DNA of 64,000 nucleotides, taken from positions 31,251 through 95,250 of the forward strand of contig CALMQX010000002.1 in the NCBI GenBank assembly GCA_937873315.1, in the 5' to 3' direction. This document shows, piece after piece, positions 15,758 through 25,495 of the stretch (positions within the stretch are counted from its first letter, which is position 1; each line of letters opens with the position of its first letter). The DNA is from an uncultured Nostocoides sp. (GTDB lineage: Bacteria > Actinomycetota > Actinomycetes > Actinomycetales > Dermatophilaceae). The notes under the pieces are model-generated. The model ran no database searches. It saw only the letters and a list, made by a program, of their open reading frames with translations, and was not told the DNA's origin. The position numbers and the translations under genes are program-made.

Positions 15758-17647
15758 ATGGCACGTGCAGTCGGTATCGACCTCGGCACCACCAACTCAG
15801 CTGTCGCCGTCCTCGAGGGTGGCGAACCCACGATCATCGCGAACGCCGAAGGCGGACGCACCACCCCCTCCGTCGTCGCCTTCAGCAAGGGCGGTGAGGT
15901 CCTCGTCGGCGAGATCGCCAAGCGCCAGGCCGTGACCAATGCCGACCGGACCATCCGCTCGGTCAAGCGCCACATGGGCACCGACTGGAAGTCCGATGAC
16001 GTCGACGGCAAGCGTTACACCCCCCAGGAGATCAGCGCCCGCATCCTCCAGAAGCTCAAGCGCGACGCCGAGGCCTACCTCGGTGAGACGGTGACCGACG
16101 CGGTCATCACCGTCCCCGCGTACTTCGACGACCACGAGCGTCAGGCGACCAAGGAGGCCGGTGAGATCGCGGGGCTGAACGTCCTGCGCATCGTCAACGA
16201 GCCGACCGCTGCGGCCCTGGCCTACGGCCTGGACAAGGGCAAGGAGGACGAGCTCATCCTCGTCTTCGACCTCGGTGGTGGCACCTTCGATGTCTCCCTG
16301 CTCGAGGTCGGCAAGGACCCCGAGGACGGCTTCGCGACCATTCAGGTGCGCGCGACCAGCGGTGACAACCAGCTCGGTGGCGACGACTGGGACGAGCGGG
16401 TCGTCAACCACCTGCTCACCACGGTCAAGAACACCACTGGTGTCGACCTGTCCAAGGACAAGATCGCCATGCAGCGTCTGCGCGACGCGGCGGAGCAGGC
16501 CAAGAAGGAGCTCTCCAGCGCGTCCAGCACGACGATCTCCATGCAGTACCTCTCGATGTCCGAGAACGGCCCCATCCACCTCGACGAGACGCTCACCCGC
16601 GCCCAGTTCGAGCAGATGACCAAGGACCTCCTGGACCGCTGCGTGCAGCCCTTCAACAACGTGATCAAGGACGCTGGCATCTCCGTCGGCGACATCGACC
16701 ACGTCGTCCTCGTGGGCGGTTCCACCCGTATGCCGGCCGTCTCCGAGCTGGTCAAGAAGCTCACCGGCGGCAAGGAGCCCAACAAGGGTGTCAACCCGGA
16801 CGAGGTCGTTGCCCTGGGCGCCAGCCTGCAGGCCGGTGTCCTCAAGGGCGAGCGCAAGGACGTCCTGCTCATTGACGTCACGCCGCTCAGCCTGGGCATC
16901 GAGACCAAGGGTGGTCTGTTCACCAAGCTCATCGAGCGCAACACCGCGATCCCGACCAAGCGTTCCGAGGTGTTCTCGACCGCTGAGGACAACCAGCCGA
17001 GCGTGCTGATTCAGGTCTTCCAGGGTGAGCGCGAGATGGCGCAGCAGAACAAGCCGCTGGGCACCTTCGAGCTCTCCGGCATCGCCCCCGCCCCGCGTGG
17101 CGTGCCGCAGATCGAGGTGACCTTCGACATCGACGCCAATGGCATCGTCCACGTGACGGCGAAGGACCGCGGCACCGGCAAGGAGCAGAAGATCACCATC
17201 TCCGGCGGCTCGGCGCTCTCCAAGGAGGAGATCGACCGCATGGTCAAGGACGCCGAGGCACACGCCGAGGAGGACAAGAAGCGCCGCGAGGAGACCGAGG
17301 CTCGCAACCTTGGTGAGTCGCTGGTCTTCTCGACCGAGAAGTTCCTGGCCGAGTCCGGTGACAAGGTGCCCGCTGCCGACCGCGAGCCGGTTGACGCTGC
17401 CCTGGCCGACCTCAAGGAGGCCATTAAGGCCGACTCCAGCGCCTCCACCGAGGACATCACCGCCAAGGTCAACACCCTCAACGAGGCCTCCCAGAAGATG
17501 GGCGCGGCGATGTATGCCGCGGCGGCCGAGCAGGGCGAGTCCGGTGACGTTCCGGGCATGGACGACTCCACCCCCGGTGAGTCCAAGCCGGGCGATGAGG
17601 ATGTCGTGGACGCTGAGGTTGTCGAGGACGACGAGGACACCAAGTGA
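15758..17647 (+). CDS. dnaK: Molecular chaperone DnaK (Hsp70)
   Basis: This 629-residue Hsp70 starts with [21 protein letters not shown], the phosphate-1 ATP site. The second phosphate loop, [17 protein letters not shown], is near residue 170 and [13 protein letters not shown] near 320. A substrate-binding domain follows, then an acidic C-terminal tail. It folds and protects cytosolic proteins with DnaJ and GrpE, and in actinobacteria helps HspR bind DNA. The ATG has AAGGAG seven bases upstream. GrpE starts in the stop codon (GTGA). Confidence 0.98.
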   Translation: MARAVGIDLGTTNSAVAVLEGGEPTIIANAEGGRTTPSVVAFSKGGEVLVGEIAKRQAVTNADRTIRSVKRHMGTDWKSDDVDGKRYTPQEISARILQKLKRDAEAYLGETVTDAVITVPAYFDDHERQATKEAGEIAGLNVLRIVNEPTAAALAYGLDKGKEDELILVFDLGGGTFDVSLLEVGKDPEDGFATIQVRATSGDNQLGGDDWDERVVNHLLTTVKNTTGVDLSKDKIAMQRLRDAAEQAKKELSSASSTTISMQYLSMSENGPIHLDETLTRAQFEQMTKDLLDRCVQPFNNVIKDAGISVGDIDHVVLVGGSTRMPAVSELVKKLTGGKEPNKGVNPDEVVALGASLQAGVLKGERKDVLLIDVTPLSLGIETKGGLFTKLIERNTAIPTKRSEVFSTAEDNQPSVLIQVFQGEREMAQQNKPLGTFELSGIAPAPRGVPQIEVTFDIDANGIVHVTAKDRGTGKEQKITISGGSALSKEEIDRMVKDAEAHAEEDKKRREETEARNLGESLVFSTEKFLAESGDKVPAADREPVDAALADLKEAIKADSSASTEDITAKVNTLNEASQKMGAAMYAAAAEQGESGDVPGMDDSTPGESKPGDEDVVDAEVVEDDEDTK

Positions 17648-18234
17648 CCGACTCCGGTATGCCGCCCGCGGACTCGAGCGACGAGACCGCTACGGAGATC
17701 GCGGATGACGTGATCAACACCGAGGCCGTGAACGACGAGGCACAGGTTGTGGATGGCGAGGTGGCCCCGGATGCGTCCGGGGCCACCCACCCCGACACCG
17801 CCTTGGCGGCCGAGCGGCTCGAGGACCTGCAGCGTCTCCAGGCGGAATACGTCAACTACAAGCGTCGAGTCGACCGTGACCGAGCGCTCATGCAGGAGAG
17901 GGCTGTTCGCGATGTCCTGGAGTCCCTGCTCCCGGTGCTCGACGACATCCACGCCGCTCGGGAGCATGGCGATCTGGTCGACGGACCCTTCGCGGCCATT
18001 GCCGACAAGCTCGAGTCGACGCTGACCAAGTTCGGCTTGGCCCGCTTCGGCGACAAGGGCGAAGCCTTTGACCCGATGCAGCACGAGGCCCTCATGCACC
18101 AGGCCTGGCCGGCCGAGGACCCGGCCCTGGATGGCGCCGAGGGCACCACGGTGGTCATGGTGCTCCAGCCCGGATACCGGGCTGGCGAGGCCGTGCTCCG
18201 TCCGGCCCGCGTTGCCGTTGCTGACCCGGCATGA
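17644..18234 (+). CDS. grpE: Nucleotide exchange factor GrpE
   Basis: This 196-residue GrpE has an acidic, disordered first 55 residues and a long coiled coil from about residue 57 ([23 protein letters not shown]). The beta domain ends in [27 protein letters not shown], the conserved C-terminal signature. It releases ADP from DnaK. The GTG start overlaps the dnaK stop, so translation is coupled. Confidence 0.96.
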   Translation: MTDSGMPPADSSDETATEIADDVINTEAVNDEAQVVDGEVAPDASGATHPDTALAAERLEDLQRLQAEYVNYKRRVDRDRALMQERAVRDVLESLLPVLDDIHAAREHGDLVDGPFAAIADKLESTLTKFGLARFGDKGEAFDPMQHEALMHQAWPAEDPALDGAEGTTVVMVLQPGYRAGEAVLRPARVAVADPA

Positions 18235-18278
18235 TCAGGAATCCACACCCATTGCACCCCTGAGAGGAGGCGCCCAGT

Positions 18279-19304
18279 ATGGCGAGCCAAGACTGGTTCG
18301 AGAAAGACTTCTACGCCATTCTCGGCGTCTCCAAAGACGCTGACGACGCGGCCATCAAGAAGGCCTATCGCAAACTCGCTCGGCAGTACCACCCGGACAA
18401 GAACCCCGGGGATGCCGCTGCCGAGCAGCGGTTTAAGGACATCGGTGAGGCCCACGCGGTGCTCTCCGATGCCAAGCAGCGCGACGAGTACGACGCCATC
18501 CGGTCCATGGCCGGTGGCGGCGCTCGCTTCCGGGCCGGTGGCCCTGGCGGTGGCGGCGGCTTCGAGGACATCTTCAGCGCGTTCGGCGGTGGCGGTGGCG
18601 GCCAACGTGTGCGGTACTCCACTGGCGGTGGCGGCGACCAGGACCTCAACGACCTGCTGGCGCAGATGTTCGGTGGCGGCATGCCGGGCGCCGCTGGCGC
18701 CCGTGGCGGCGACCCCTTTGGTGGGTTCGGCGCGAGCCGTGGGCCGCAGCCGGGGCGTGACGTCCAGGCCCGGACCACGCTGAGTTTCCGGGATGCCATC
18801 GAGGGTTCCACCGTCAGCCTCTCCACGCCTGAGGGTGCCCGGGTCACCACCAAGATCCCCGCCGGCGTCAAGGACGGACAGAAGATCCGACTCCGCGGCA
18901 AGGGTGAGCCAGGCGATCTCGGCGGACCCGCGGGCGACCTGATCCTCACCGTGACGGTCAGCCCTCACCCGGCCTTCGGGCGTGATGGCGACCACCTCAC
19001 GGTCGACCTCCCCGTGACCTTCGGCGAGGCGGCATTGGGCGCCACGGTCGCGGTGCCGACCTTCCACGAGCGCGGGACCGTCAAGGTGCGGATCGCCCCC
19101 GGGACGCCGAGCGGACGGGTGCTTCGGGTCAAGGGTCACGGTGTCCGCCGCAAAGATGGCACCCACGGTGACCTGCTGGCCAAGGTCAGTGTCGTTGTGC
19201 CACAAGAGCTTTCGGAGGCAGCAAGGGCGGCCGTCGAGACCCTGGCCACTGAGACTGCAGGGGATGACCCGCGGGCCGCGCTCATGACACAGGCGCGGAG
19301 CTGA
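18279..19304 (+). CDS. dnaJ: DnaJ-family co-chaperone without zinc finger (CbpA-like)
   Basis: This 341-residue protein has a J domain at residues 5-70 with the HPD motif (YHPDKNPG). A Gly/Phe-rich region (about 75-150) follows, then two beta-barrel substrate domains. The four CxxCxGxG zinc repeats of classical DnaJ are missing, so it is a type II (CbpA/DnaJ B) protein. It delivers substrates to DnaK and stimulates its ATPase. A GAGAGGAGG ribosome site precedes the ATG. A second, zinc-containing DnaJ may exist elsewhere. Confidence 0.94.
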   Translation: MASQDWFEKDFYAILGVSKDADDAAIKKAYRKLARQYHPDKNPGDAAAEQRFKDIGEAHAVLSDAKQRDEYDAIRSMAGGGARFRAGGPGGGGGFEDIFSAFGGGGGGQRVRYSTGGGGDQDLNDLLAQMFGGGMPGAAGARGGDPFGGFGASRGPQPGRDVQARTTLSFRDAIEGSTVSLSTPEGARVTTKIPAGVKDGQKIRLRGKGEPGDLGGPAGDLILTVTVSPHPAFGRDGDHLTVDLPVTFGEAALGATVAVPTFHERGTVKVRIAPGTPSGRVLRVKGHGVRRKDGTHGDLLAKVSVVVPQELSEAARAAVETLATETAGDDPRAALMTQARS

Positions 19305-19306
19305 CC

Positions 19307-19756
19307 ATGGCCCGGGTGAGCTTCGGCGGCTTCTCGGGGAGCACGGACGATGAGCTGCCGGTCTTTGTGATCTCGGTGGCAGCCGAGTTGGCCGGCATGC
19401 ACGCGCAGACGCTGCGTCAATACGACCGGCTAGGCCTGGTCACGCCCTCCCGCACCCGCGGTGGTGGGCGTCGATACAGCCAGCGCGATGTCTCCATGTT
19501 GCGTGAGATTCAGCGACTCTCGCAGGACGAGGGCGTGTCCTTGGCCGGCATCGCTCGCATCCTCGAACTCGAGAACGAAGTCAGTGCGCTCCGGTCGCGG
19601 GTCGCCGAGCTTCTTGCCGACCGGGACCGCTCCCGTGGTGATCAGGTCTCTCGGGTCTTCTCGGTCTCCCCGACCGGCGATGTGTATGCCGCGCGGCTGG
19701 GCGAGCGGCCACGGCATACGCGCTCGCAGGCGCTCGTCCTATGGTCGGATCGCTGA
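19307..19756 (+). CDS. hspR: Heat-shock repressor HspR (MerR family)
   Basis: This 149-residue protein has a MerR-type winged helix at about residues 17-85. The pattern includes FVISVAAELAGMHAQTLRQYDRLGLVTPSRT and GGGRRYSQRDV, as in HspR, followed by a short coiled coil. It binds HAIR boxes at dnaK and clpB and represses them until heat shock. It starts two bases after dnaJ. Its last 18 bases overlap the opposite membrane-protein gene. Confidence 0.95.
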   Translation: MARVSFGGFSGSTDDELPVFVISVAAELAGMHAQTLRQYDRLGLVTPSRTRGGGRRYSQRDVSMLREIQRLSQDEGVSLAGIARILELENEVSALRSRVAELLADRDRSRGDQVSRVFSVSPTGDVYAARLGERPRHTRSQALVLWSDR

Positions 19757-20674
19757 CGCGCTGACCTGCGTTTGACCGTAGGTCGCATCGATCAACTCGC
19801 TGGGGGTGACCACGGGCGCTTCTCGGAGCCAGGAGCGCACCGTGTCAGGGCTGAGGGCGCTCGAGCTGAAGTACGCCAGCAGTCGCGTGGTCCCACGCAT
19901 CTCCGCGACAGTGACGTTCCCGTCGGCCGTCAGCGTGAACCCCGTGCCGTCCGCCTGGCATCCCGTCAGGGCGAACCTCGGATGCGGTGCGCACACCTCG
20001 CCGCCGGCCGGCTTGTCGGAGAGTATGAAGACCTCCTCCATGGTGTCGCCGCTACCGCGGGTCAGTTCCAGGTACGGGTAGAGCAGGTCGGGGCCAACAT
20101 AACGGGCGACAAATCCCGGTGGTTGGGGGAGAACGAAGGAGCGTTCGCTCGCCCGCAACACGGTGATCTGTCCGCGTGCCCGCACCACTTCTAAGCCTGG
20201 GATCAGAGTGCCGGCCAAAGTCAGGACCAGCGCAGCTATACCCCACGTTCGGACCGATTCACCAGAATGCAGCAGTCGGTGCGTGAGACTCCCCGCCGCG
20301 GCGCCCGCCAGCGCAAGAATTGCGGCACAGCCCACCGGCCCTGGTGCCCACGTCGCCAGTGCCAGCCCGGCTCTGGCGAGACTAACCGCCGCCCACACCA
20401 ATACGCCCAGGGTGAGCACGGTCAAGGCGCCCTGAGGTAGCCGCAGGGCGAGGGCAGCCACGAGGAATACCAGCCCCACGACCACCGTCCCGAGGGCGGC
20501 GAACGTCAGGCCATCGGGGTGGTAGATGAAGGGCTCCGGGTTGGCCCATTGGTCCACGTGTCGCCACCAGACCAAGGCCCAGAGAGCGCCAGCGGCCACC
20601 GCTGCCCCCCCAGGGATGCGACGGCGAGTCGTTGGCTGAGGGACCCCGACTGTGTGCTGCATCGTCGTTTCCAT
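19739..20674 (-). CDS. Membrane protein of unknown function
   Basis: This protein of about 311 residues has four or five helices in its first half (roughly residues 20-145). A soluble, probably extracytoplasmic C-terminal half follows, containing two cysteines (EVCAPHPRF and LTGCQADG) that could form a disulfide. I set the start at 20674; ATG 20662, with GGAAA upstream, is an alternative. No family recognised. It lies between two HspR-linked loci and faces hspR tail to tail. Confidence 0.7.
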   Translation of the reverse strand: METTMQHTVGVPQPTTRRRIPGGAAVAAGALWALVWWRHVDQWANPEPFIYHPDGLTFAALGTVVVGLVFLVAALALRLPQGALTVLTLGVLVWAAVSLARAGLALATWAPGPVGCAAILALAGAAAGSLTHRLLHSGESVRTWGIAALVLTLAGTLIPGLEVVRARGQITVLRASERSFVLPQPPGFVARYVGPDLLYPYLELTRGSGDTMEEVFILSDKPAGGEVCAPHPRFALTGCQADGTGFTLTADGNVTVAEMRGTTRLLAYFSSSALSPDTVRSWLREAPVVTPSELIDATYGQTQVSASAIRP

Positions 20675-20736
20675 GGCCTCAGCGTGGCCCGCTAAGGTCA
20701 CACCGGGGTCTCGTTCAGGTACCGAATCGATCCTCT

Positions 20737-21543
20737 TCAGGTATCGAATTGGTCCTCACCGCCGAGGGTCAGGCGGTACTTCATGGTGGCGATCAAGATG
20801 GCAATGGCCCCCGCGATGGCTGTGATTCCCACCAGCAACGAGGAGGGTTCGCCGCCCAGCCTGCCGACCGCGATCCACACCAATCCCCACGCGAAGGCGA
20901 GCGATACGGCCCAGCGGCCGCCCAAGCGGCGCGCGAGGTAGACGCCGATCCAGGCGGCGCCCGCCAGGAGCCCGGCGGCCAGGCCCTCGGCCGCCCACCC
21001 GCCGGGGTTGAGGCCGAGGTCAACCAGCGTGGCCGTGGCATTTGCGCAGGCCGCGACGCAGACCCAACCCAGGTAGAGCCCGAAGGTGCCATCGGTGATG
21101 ATCGTCTCCGCGCCGCCGAAGGAAGGTCGTTCCTCGAGCTGGACGACCAGACTCCCAAGGATCCAGAGCAGGCCCGCCATCACGACCAGACTCGCCCGTA
21201 GCCAGCCTTGACCGGTCACGACGAGCCAGAGGGCATTGAGCACCATGGAACCCGCCGCCAACCCGCCGATCCGGCGATGTCGCTCGTCGGTGGTTTGCTC
21301 GGGCAGCCATTGCCACACGGTGTATGCCGCGAGCCCCAGATAGATCACTGGCCAGATCGAGAAGGCCGGGACCGCCGGCGCGATCAGGGTGGCGTCAGCG
21401 GCGAGTCGGCCCCCGGCCGCCTCTTGGACCCGCGGCTCACCGAGAGCTCCGACGCCGAGCAGACTACCCAGCAGGGCCACCCCCATGGAGAGCGTGACGA
21501 CCACCTGACGGGTGCGGTCGTCGACAATTCGAAGGGTGGACAC
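20737..21543 (-). CDS. TspO/MBR-like tryptophan-rich membrane protein
   Basis: This 268-residue protein has seven or eight hydrophobic helices and features of the TspO/MBR-type family: PAFSIWPVIYLGLAAYTVWQW near residue 53, then ALWLVV and LYLGWVCVAACANATATL. TspO binds porphyrins and related molecules. I chose GTG at 21543, since a longer frame would run through the HAIR box and promoter region. It is divergent from clpB, with the HAIR box at 21599 between them, so it may share HspR control. Confidence 0.72.
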   Translation of the reverse strand: MSTLRIVDDRTRQVVVTLSMGVALLGSLLGVGALGEPRVQEAAGGRLAADATLIAPAVPAFSIWPVIYLGLAAYTVWQWLPEQTTDERHRRIGGLAAGSMVLNALWLVVTGQGWLRASLVVMAGLLWILGSLVVQLEERPSFGGAETIITDGTFGLYLGWVCVAACANATATLVDLGLNPGGWAAEGLAAGLLAGAAWIGVYLARRLGGRWAVSLAFAWGLVWIAVGRLGGEPSSLLVGITAIAGAIAILIATMKYRLTLGGEDQFDT

Positions 21544-21596
21544 GGGGCCATCCCAATGGGTGACTGGTTGGGTGTCAATGCCCGGACCGCCGTCCC

Positions 21597-21621
21597 AAGT
21601 TGAGTGGAATAGACTCAACTT
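21597..21621. promoter_or_regulatory. Perfect HAIR box between clpB and the TspO-like gene
   Basis: AAGTTGAGT-N7-ACTCAACTT is a perfect inverted repeat and a strong HspR operator match. It lies 60 bases before the clpB ATG and 54 bases before the chosen start of the divergent membrane-protein gene. Confidence 0.9.
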
Positions 21622-21680
21622 TGGTCGAGTTGGCCTCTGTAGATCAGTGACCCTCACACGCCAAGGAGTGTGCCATCAGC

Positions 21681-24260
21681 ATGGAACTCAAACCCACGAC
21701 CAAGGTTGCCGAGGCGCTCGCGCTCGCCCAGCGGGCTGCACAAAGCGCCGGGAACCCAGAGATCACCCCGGACCACCTGACCAGTACGGCCATCCAACTC
21801 GACACCGCACTCGCCGACGCCCTCCTGCAGGCGGCCGGGACCGGCGCGGGGCACGTGCTCGCTCAGGCGGATGCCCGGCTACGCGCGCTCCCGACAGCCA
21901 GTGGCTCAGCCGCCAGCCCCACCTTTGGGCGCGAGGCCTTGGCCGTGCTCCAGCGGGCTGACACCCTCATGCGGGCCAAGGGTGACAGTTTCCTCGCCCT
22001 GGATCTGCTCATGCTCGCCCTGGCCGAGACCGGTCACCTGGCCGCTGTCGAGAAGCGGGGGGCTGCCGATATGGAGGCCGCCATCGATCGACTGCGCGGG
22101 GGTCGCAAGGTCACCAGCGAGACGGCTGCAGATACCGGCGAGGCGCTCGCGGCATACGGCACCGACCTCACTCAGGCCGCGCGGGACGGCAAACTCGACC
22201 CAGTGATCGGCCGCGACTCCGAGATCCGGCGGGTGATTCAGGTGCTCTCGCGACGCACCAAGAACAACCCCGTGCTCATCGGCGAGCCCGGCGTCGGCAA
22301 GACCGCGGTCGTCGAGGGGCTGGCTCAGCGGATGGTGGACGGCGATGTGCCCGAGAGTCTGCGCGGCAAGCGCCTGATCAGTCTCGACCTCGGGGCCATG
22401 GTGGCCGGTGCGAAGTACCGCGGAGAGTTCGAGGAGCGGCTCAAGTCCGTGCTCGAGGAGATCAAGGCCAGCGAAGGCGAAGTCGTCACCTTCATCGACG
22501 AATTGCACACCGTGGTGGGGGCCGGTGCGACCGGTGACTCGGCGATGGATGCCGGCAACATGCTCAAGCCCATGCTCGCGCGCGGTGAGCTGCGGCTCGT
22601 CGGCGCGACCACCTTGGACGAGTTCCGTGAGCACATCGAGAAGGACCCCGCCCTCGAGCGGCGATTCCAACAGGTCTTTGTCGGCGAGCCCAGCGTCGAG
22701 GACACCATCGCCATCCTGCGTGGCCTCAAGGAGCGCTACGAGGCGCACCACAAGGTTGAGATCGAGGACGCAGCGCTGGTCGCGGCGGCCAGCCTCTCGG
22801 ACCGATACATCAGCGGGCGGCAACTGCCGGACAAAGCCATCGACCTGGTCGACGAGGCCGCATCACGGCTCCGCATGGAGATCGACTCCAGCCCGGTCGA
22901 GATCGACGTCCTGCAGCGCTCAGTTGACCGGATGAAGATGGAGGAATTGCACCTGGCCAAGGAGACCGACGAGGCGTCCCTGGAGCGGCTCGCCCGTCTC
23001 CGGGCGGACCTGGCAGAGGCCTCCGAGGAGTTGACCACCCTGACGGCGCGCTGGGATGCGGAGAAGTCCGGGCTCAACAAGGTCGGTGATCTCAAGGCGC
23101 GTCTGGATGACCTGCGCACCACCGCTGACCGACTGCAGCGTGAGGGCGACTATGAGGGTGCCTCACGGGTCCTCTATGGCGAGATTCCATCCGTCGAGAA
23201 GGATCTATATGCCGCACAGGCCGCCGAAAGTGCCGCTGCAGCAACAGATCTCATGGTCAAGGAGCGCGTCGGGGCCGATGACATCGCCGAGGTCATCTCC
23301 GCCTGGACCGGCATTCCGGCCGGGCGCTTGCTGCAAGGCGAGACCGAGAAGCTGCTCTCGATGGAGGCGATCATCGGGGCCCGTCTGATCGGCCAAGGCG
23401 AGGCCGTCCGGGCCGTGTCCGATGCCGTCCGGCGTAGTCGTGCGGGCATTTCTGATCCCGACCGACCCACCGGATCCTTCCTCTTCCTTGGGCCGACGGG
23501 TGTCGGCAAGACCGAGCTTGCGAAGTCGCTGGCGGACTTCCTCTTCGATGACGAGCGCGCGATGGTGCGCATCGACATGAGCGAGTACTCCGAGCGGCAT
23601 TCGGTCGCTCGGCTGGTCGGTGCGCCCCCCGGATACGTCGGCTACGAAGAGGGCGGCCAACTGACCGAGGCTGTGCGCCGTCGGCCGTACTCCGTGGTGC
23701 TCCTCGACGAGGTCGAGAAGGCGCACCCGGAGACCTTCGATATCCTGCTTCAGGTGCTCGACGACGGCCGGCTGACCGACGGCCAGGGGCGCACGGTCGA
23801 TTTCCGCAATGTCATCCTCGTGATGACCTCGAATCTCGGCAGCCAGTTCCTCATCGACCCGATGTTGGAGGCGTCCGCCAAGCGCGAGGCGGTCATGGCG
23901 AGCGTGCGGACGGCCTTCAAGCCGGAGTTCCTCAATCGGCTTGACGAGGTGGTCATCTTCGACCCGCTCAGCCGCGAGGAACTCGCCACGATCGTCGATT
24001 TGCAGGTGCGGGCGCTGGCGACCCGGCTCGCCGATCGGCGGATCACCGTCGAGCTCACCGACGAGGCGCGAGCCTGGCTGGCGCTGGAGGGCTATGACCC
24101 GGCGTATGGGGCGCGACCGCTCAAGCGGCTGGTCCAGCGGGAGATCGGCGATCGACTCGCCCGGATGCTGCTGGCCGGTGATGTGCGTGATGGCGGATCT
24201 GTCGTGGTGCAGGTCGACCCGCAGGAGAACGGGTTGATGATCGTCCCCGCTGATCGCTGA
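21681..24260 (+). CDS. clpB: Disaggregase ClpB (Hsp100)
   Basis: This 859-residue AAA+ protein has an N domain (1-145), AAA1 with Walker A GEPGVGKT at 201-208, and a coiled-coil middle domain (about 400-520). AAA2 has GPTGVGKTE near 600 and [22 protein letters not shown] near 640. It extracts proteins from aggregates together with DnaK. AAGGAG precedes the ATG with slightly long spacing. It is HspR-controlled through the adjacent HAIR box. Confidence 0.97.
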   Translation: MELKPTTKVAEALALAQRAAQSAGNPEITPDHLTSTAIQLDTALADALLQAAGTGAGHVLAQADARLRALPTASGSAASPTFGREALAVLQRADTLMRAKGDSFLALDLLMLALAETGHLAAVEKRGAADMEAAIDRLRGGRKVTSETAADTGEALAAYGTDLTQAARDGKLDPVIGRDSEIRRVIQVLSRRTKNNPVLIGEPGVGKTAVVEGLAQRMVDGDVPESLRGKRLISLDLGAMVAGAKYRGEFEERLKSVLEEIKASEGEVVTFIDELHTVVGAGATGDSAMDAGNMLKPMLARGELRLVGATTLDEFREHIEKDPALERRFQQVFVGEPSVEDTIAILRGLKERYEAHHKVEIEDAALVAAASLSDRYISGRQLPDKAIDLVDEAASRLRMEIDSSPVEIDVLQRSVDRMKMEELHLAKETDEASLERLARLRADLAEASEELTTLTARWDAEKSGLNKVGDLKARLDDLRTTADRLQREGDYEGASRVLYGEIPSVEKDLYAAQAAESAAAATDLMVKERVGADDIAEVISAWTGIPAGRLLQGETEKLLSMEAIIGARLIGQGEAVRAVSDAVRRSRAGISDPDRPTGSFLFLGPTGVGKTELAKSLADFLFDDERAMVRIDMSEYSERHSVARLVGAPPGYVGYEEGGQLTEAVRRRPYSVVLLDEVEKAHPETFDILLQVLDDGRLTDGQGRTVDFRNVILVMTSNLGSQFLIDPMLEASAKREAVMASVRTAFKPEFLNRLDEVVIFDPLSREELATIVDLQVRALATRLADRRITVELTDEARAWLALEGYDPAYGARPLKRLVQREIGDRLARMLLAGDVRDGGSVVVQVDPQENGLMIVPADR

Positions 24261-24280
24261 TCGCTGCCGCTAGGAGTGGC

Positions 24281-25495
24281 TCACATGTCCGCACCGATGG
24301 CGTCGAAGGCCGCCACGGTGGTGAAGAGTTTCCAGGCATCCTGAGGTTGCGGCCAAGAGGACACCTTGGCCGCAACCAGACCGGTCCGACGGTTGACGTA
24401 GACCATCTGGCCATGAATTCCCAAGCACAGCAAGACATCTCGCTCCGCGTGTGGGAACCAGCATTGGTTGCGGTACATGCCGCCAGGCATCAGGGTCACG
24501 GTCGGACTGCCCGAGAAGGCCTCGACCGAATCTGCGCCACCCGTCCAGGTGTCCTCGATCCAACTGGCCGGCACGACCTGAGCCCCGAAGTCCGAGACGC
24601 CTCCCTTGAGAAGCAGGACGCCGAAGCGGATTAGGTCTCGCACGGTGGCGCACACGCCCCCGTCGACCACCGCCGAACCCACCGTGTCGACTCCCACATA
24701 TGCGTCGAACTCGGCGCCCATGGGCGCCCAGAGCAGCTCAGAGATCAAGCGGGCGGTCGGTATGCCGGTAGCCGCCTCACACAGCCAGCCCAGCAGGTTG
24801 GTCTCGCAGCTGCGGTACTCAAACGCTCCGCCGTGTGGCCGGACGGCGCGCAGGTCGGCGAGGAATCCATACAGGGTGTCGGCCACGCCCACGTCCACGC
24901 GGGGCGCCCAACCGATCGCCTGCTCCATCAACCGGACCTCGGCGTGCGGGTCCAGGTAGGTCTCGGAGAACCCGATCCCGGTCCGCATGTCGAGCACATC
25001 GCGCACGGTGGCGCCGGCATACCCGGTGCCGGCCAGTTGCGGGATGACGTACTCCACCGGCGACGCCGGATCGAGAACGCCGCGCTCGATCAACTCACCG
25101 ACCACCATGCCCATCAGGGACTTGCTGACCGACATCAACAAGTGGCGAGTATGCGGCGCCATTCCTGCCGGGTACTCCTCGGCAATCAACGCGCCCTGGC
25201 GCCAGAGCGCCCAGCCATCGGTGAAGGTCGTAGCCATCACGTCGGCCACCGTTCCCTGCCAGCCGTCCGATGCGGTGACCGGGATGTGGCCCACCGGGGT
25301 CGGCACGGACTCCAGGATCGACGGCGTGCCTGAGGCCGGGATCGAAGCGGTCGGGATCAGCTCATCGAGATGCTGGAAGGACCAGGCGACCGAGGCCTCA
25401 CTTTGCCAATTGGCCAGGGTGATCTCGCCAGGATCGGACGCAGTCAGGGGTTGCACCCGGTCATTGTGGCCTACCTCGACGCCTGGTTCGCTCAC
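24281..25495 (-). CDS. Serine hydrolase (beta-lactamase/class C family)
   Basis: This 404-residue protein has the SxxK motif SVSKS near residue 122 with a preceding RHLLMS strand. YRSCETN near 220 stands in place of the usual Y-x-N, and an HG-containing LGIHGQMVYV segment near 370 resembles the KTG region of class C-like esterases. There is no signal peptide, so it acts in the cytosol. The GTG at 25495 overlaps the stop of the ATP-grasp gene (GTGA). It could be an amidase, esterase or peptide hydrolase acting with the ligase. Confidence 0.85.
   Translation of the reverse strand: MSEPGVEVGHNDRVQPLTASDPGEITLANWQSEASVAWSFQHLDELIPTASIPASGTPSILESVPTPVGHIPVTASDGWQGTVADVMATTFTDGWALWRQGALIAEEYPAGMAPHTRHLLMSVSKSLMGMVVGELIERGVLDPASPVEYVIPQLAGTGYAGATVRDVLDMRTGIGFSETYLDPHAEVRLMEQAIGWAPRVDVGVADTLYGFLADLRAVRPHGGAFEYRSCETNLLGWLCEAATGIPTARLISELLWAPMGAEFDAYVGVDTVGSAVVDGGVCATVRDLIRFGVLLLKGGVSDFGAQVVPASWIEDTWTGGADSVEAFSGSPTVTLMPGGMYRNQCWFPHAERDVLLCLGIHGQMVYVNRRTGLVAAKVSSWPQPQDAWKLFTTVAAFDAIGADM

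Noticed and set aside
15797..17263. 488-residue frame antisense to dnaK
   Set aside because: Known type of antisense artefact produced by dnaK codon use in high-GC genomes; no start signal and no independent support.
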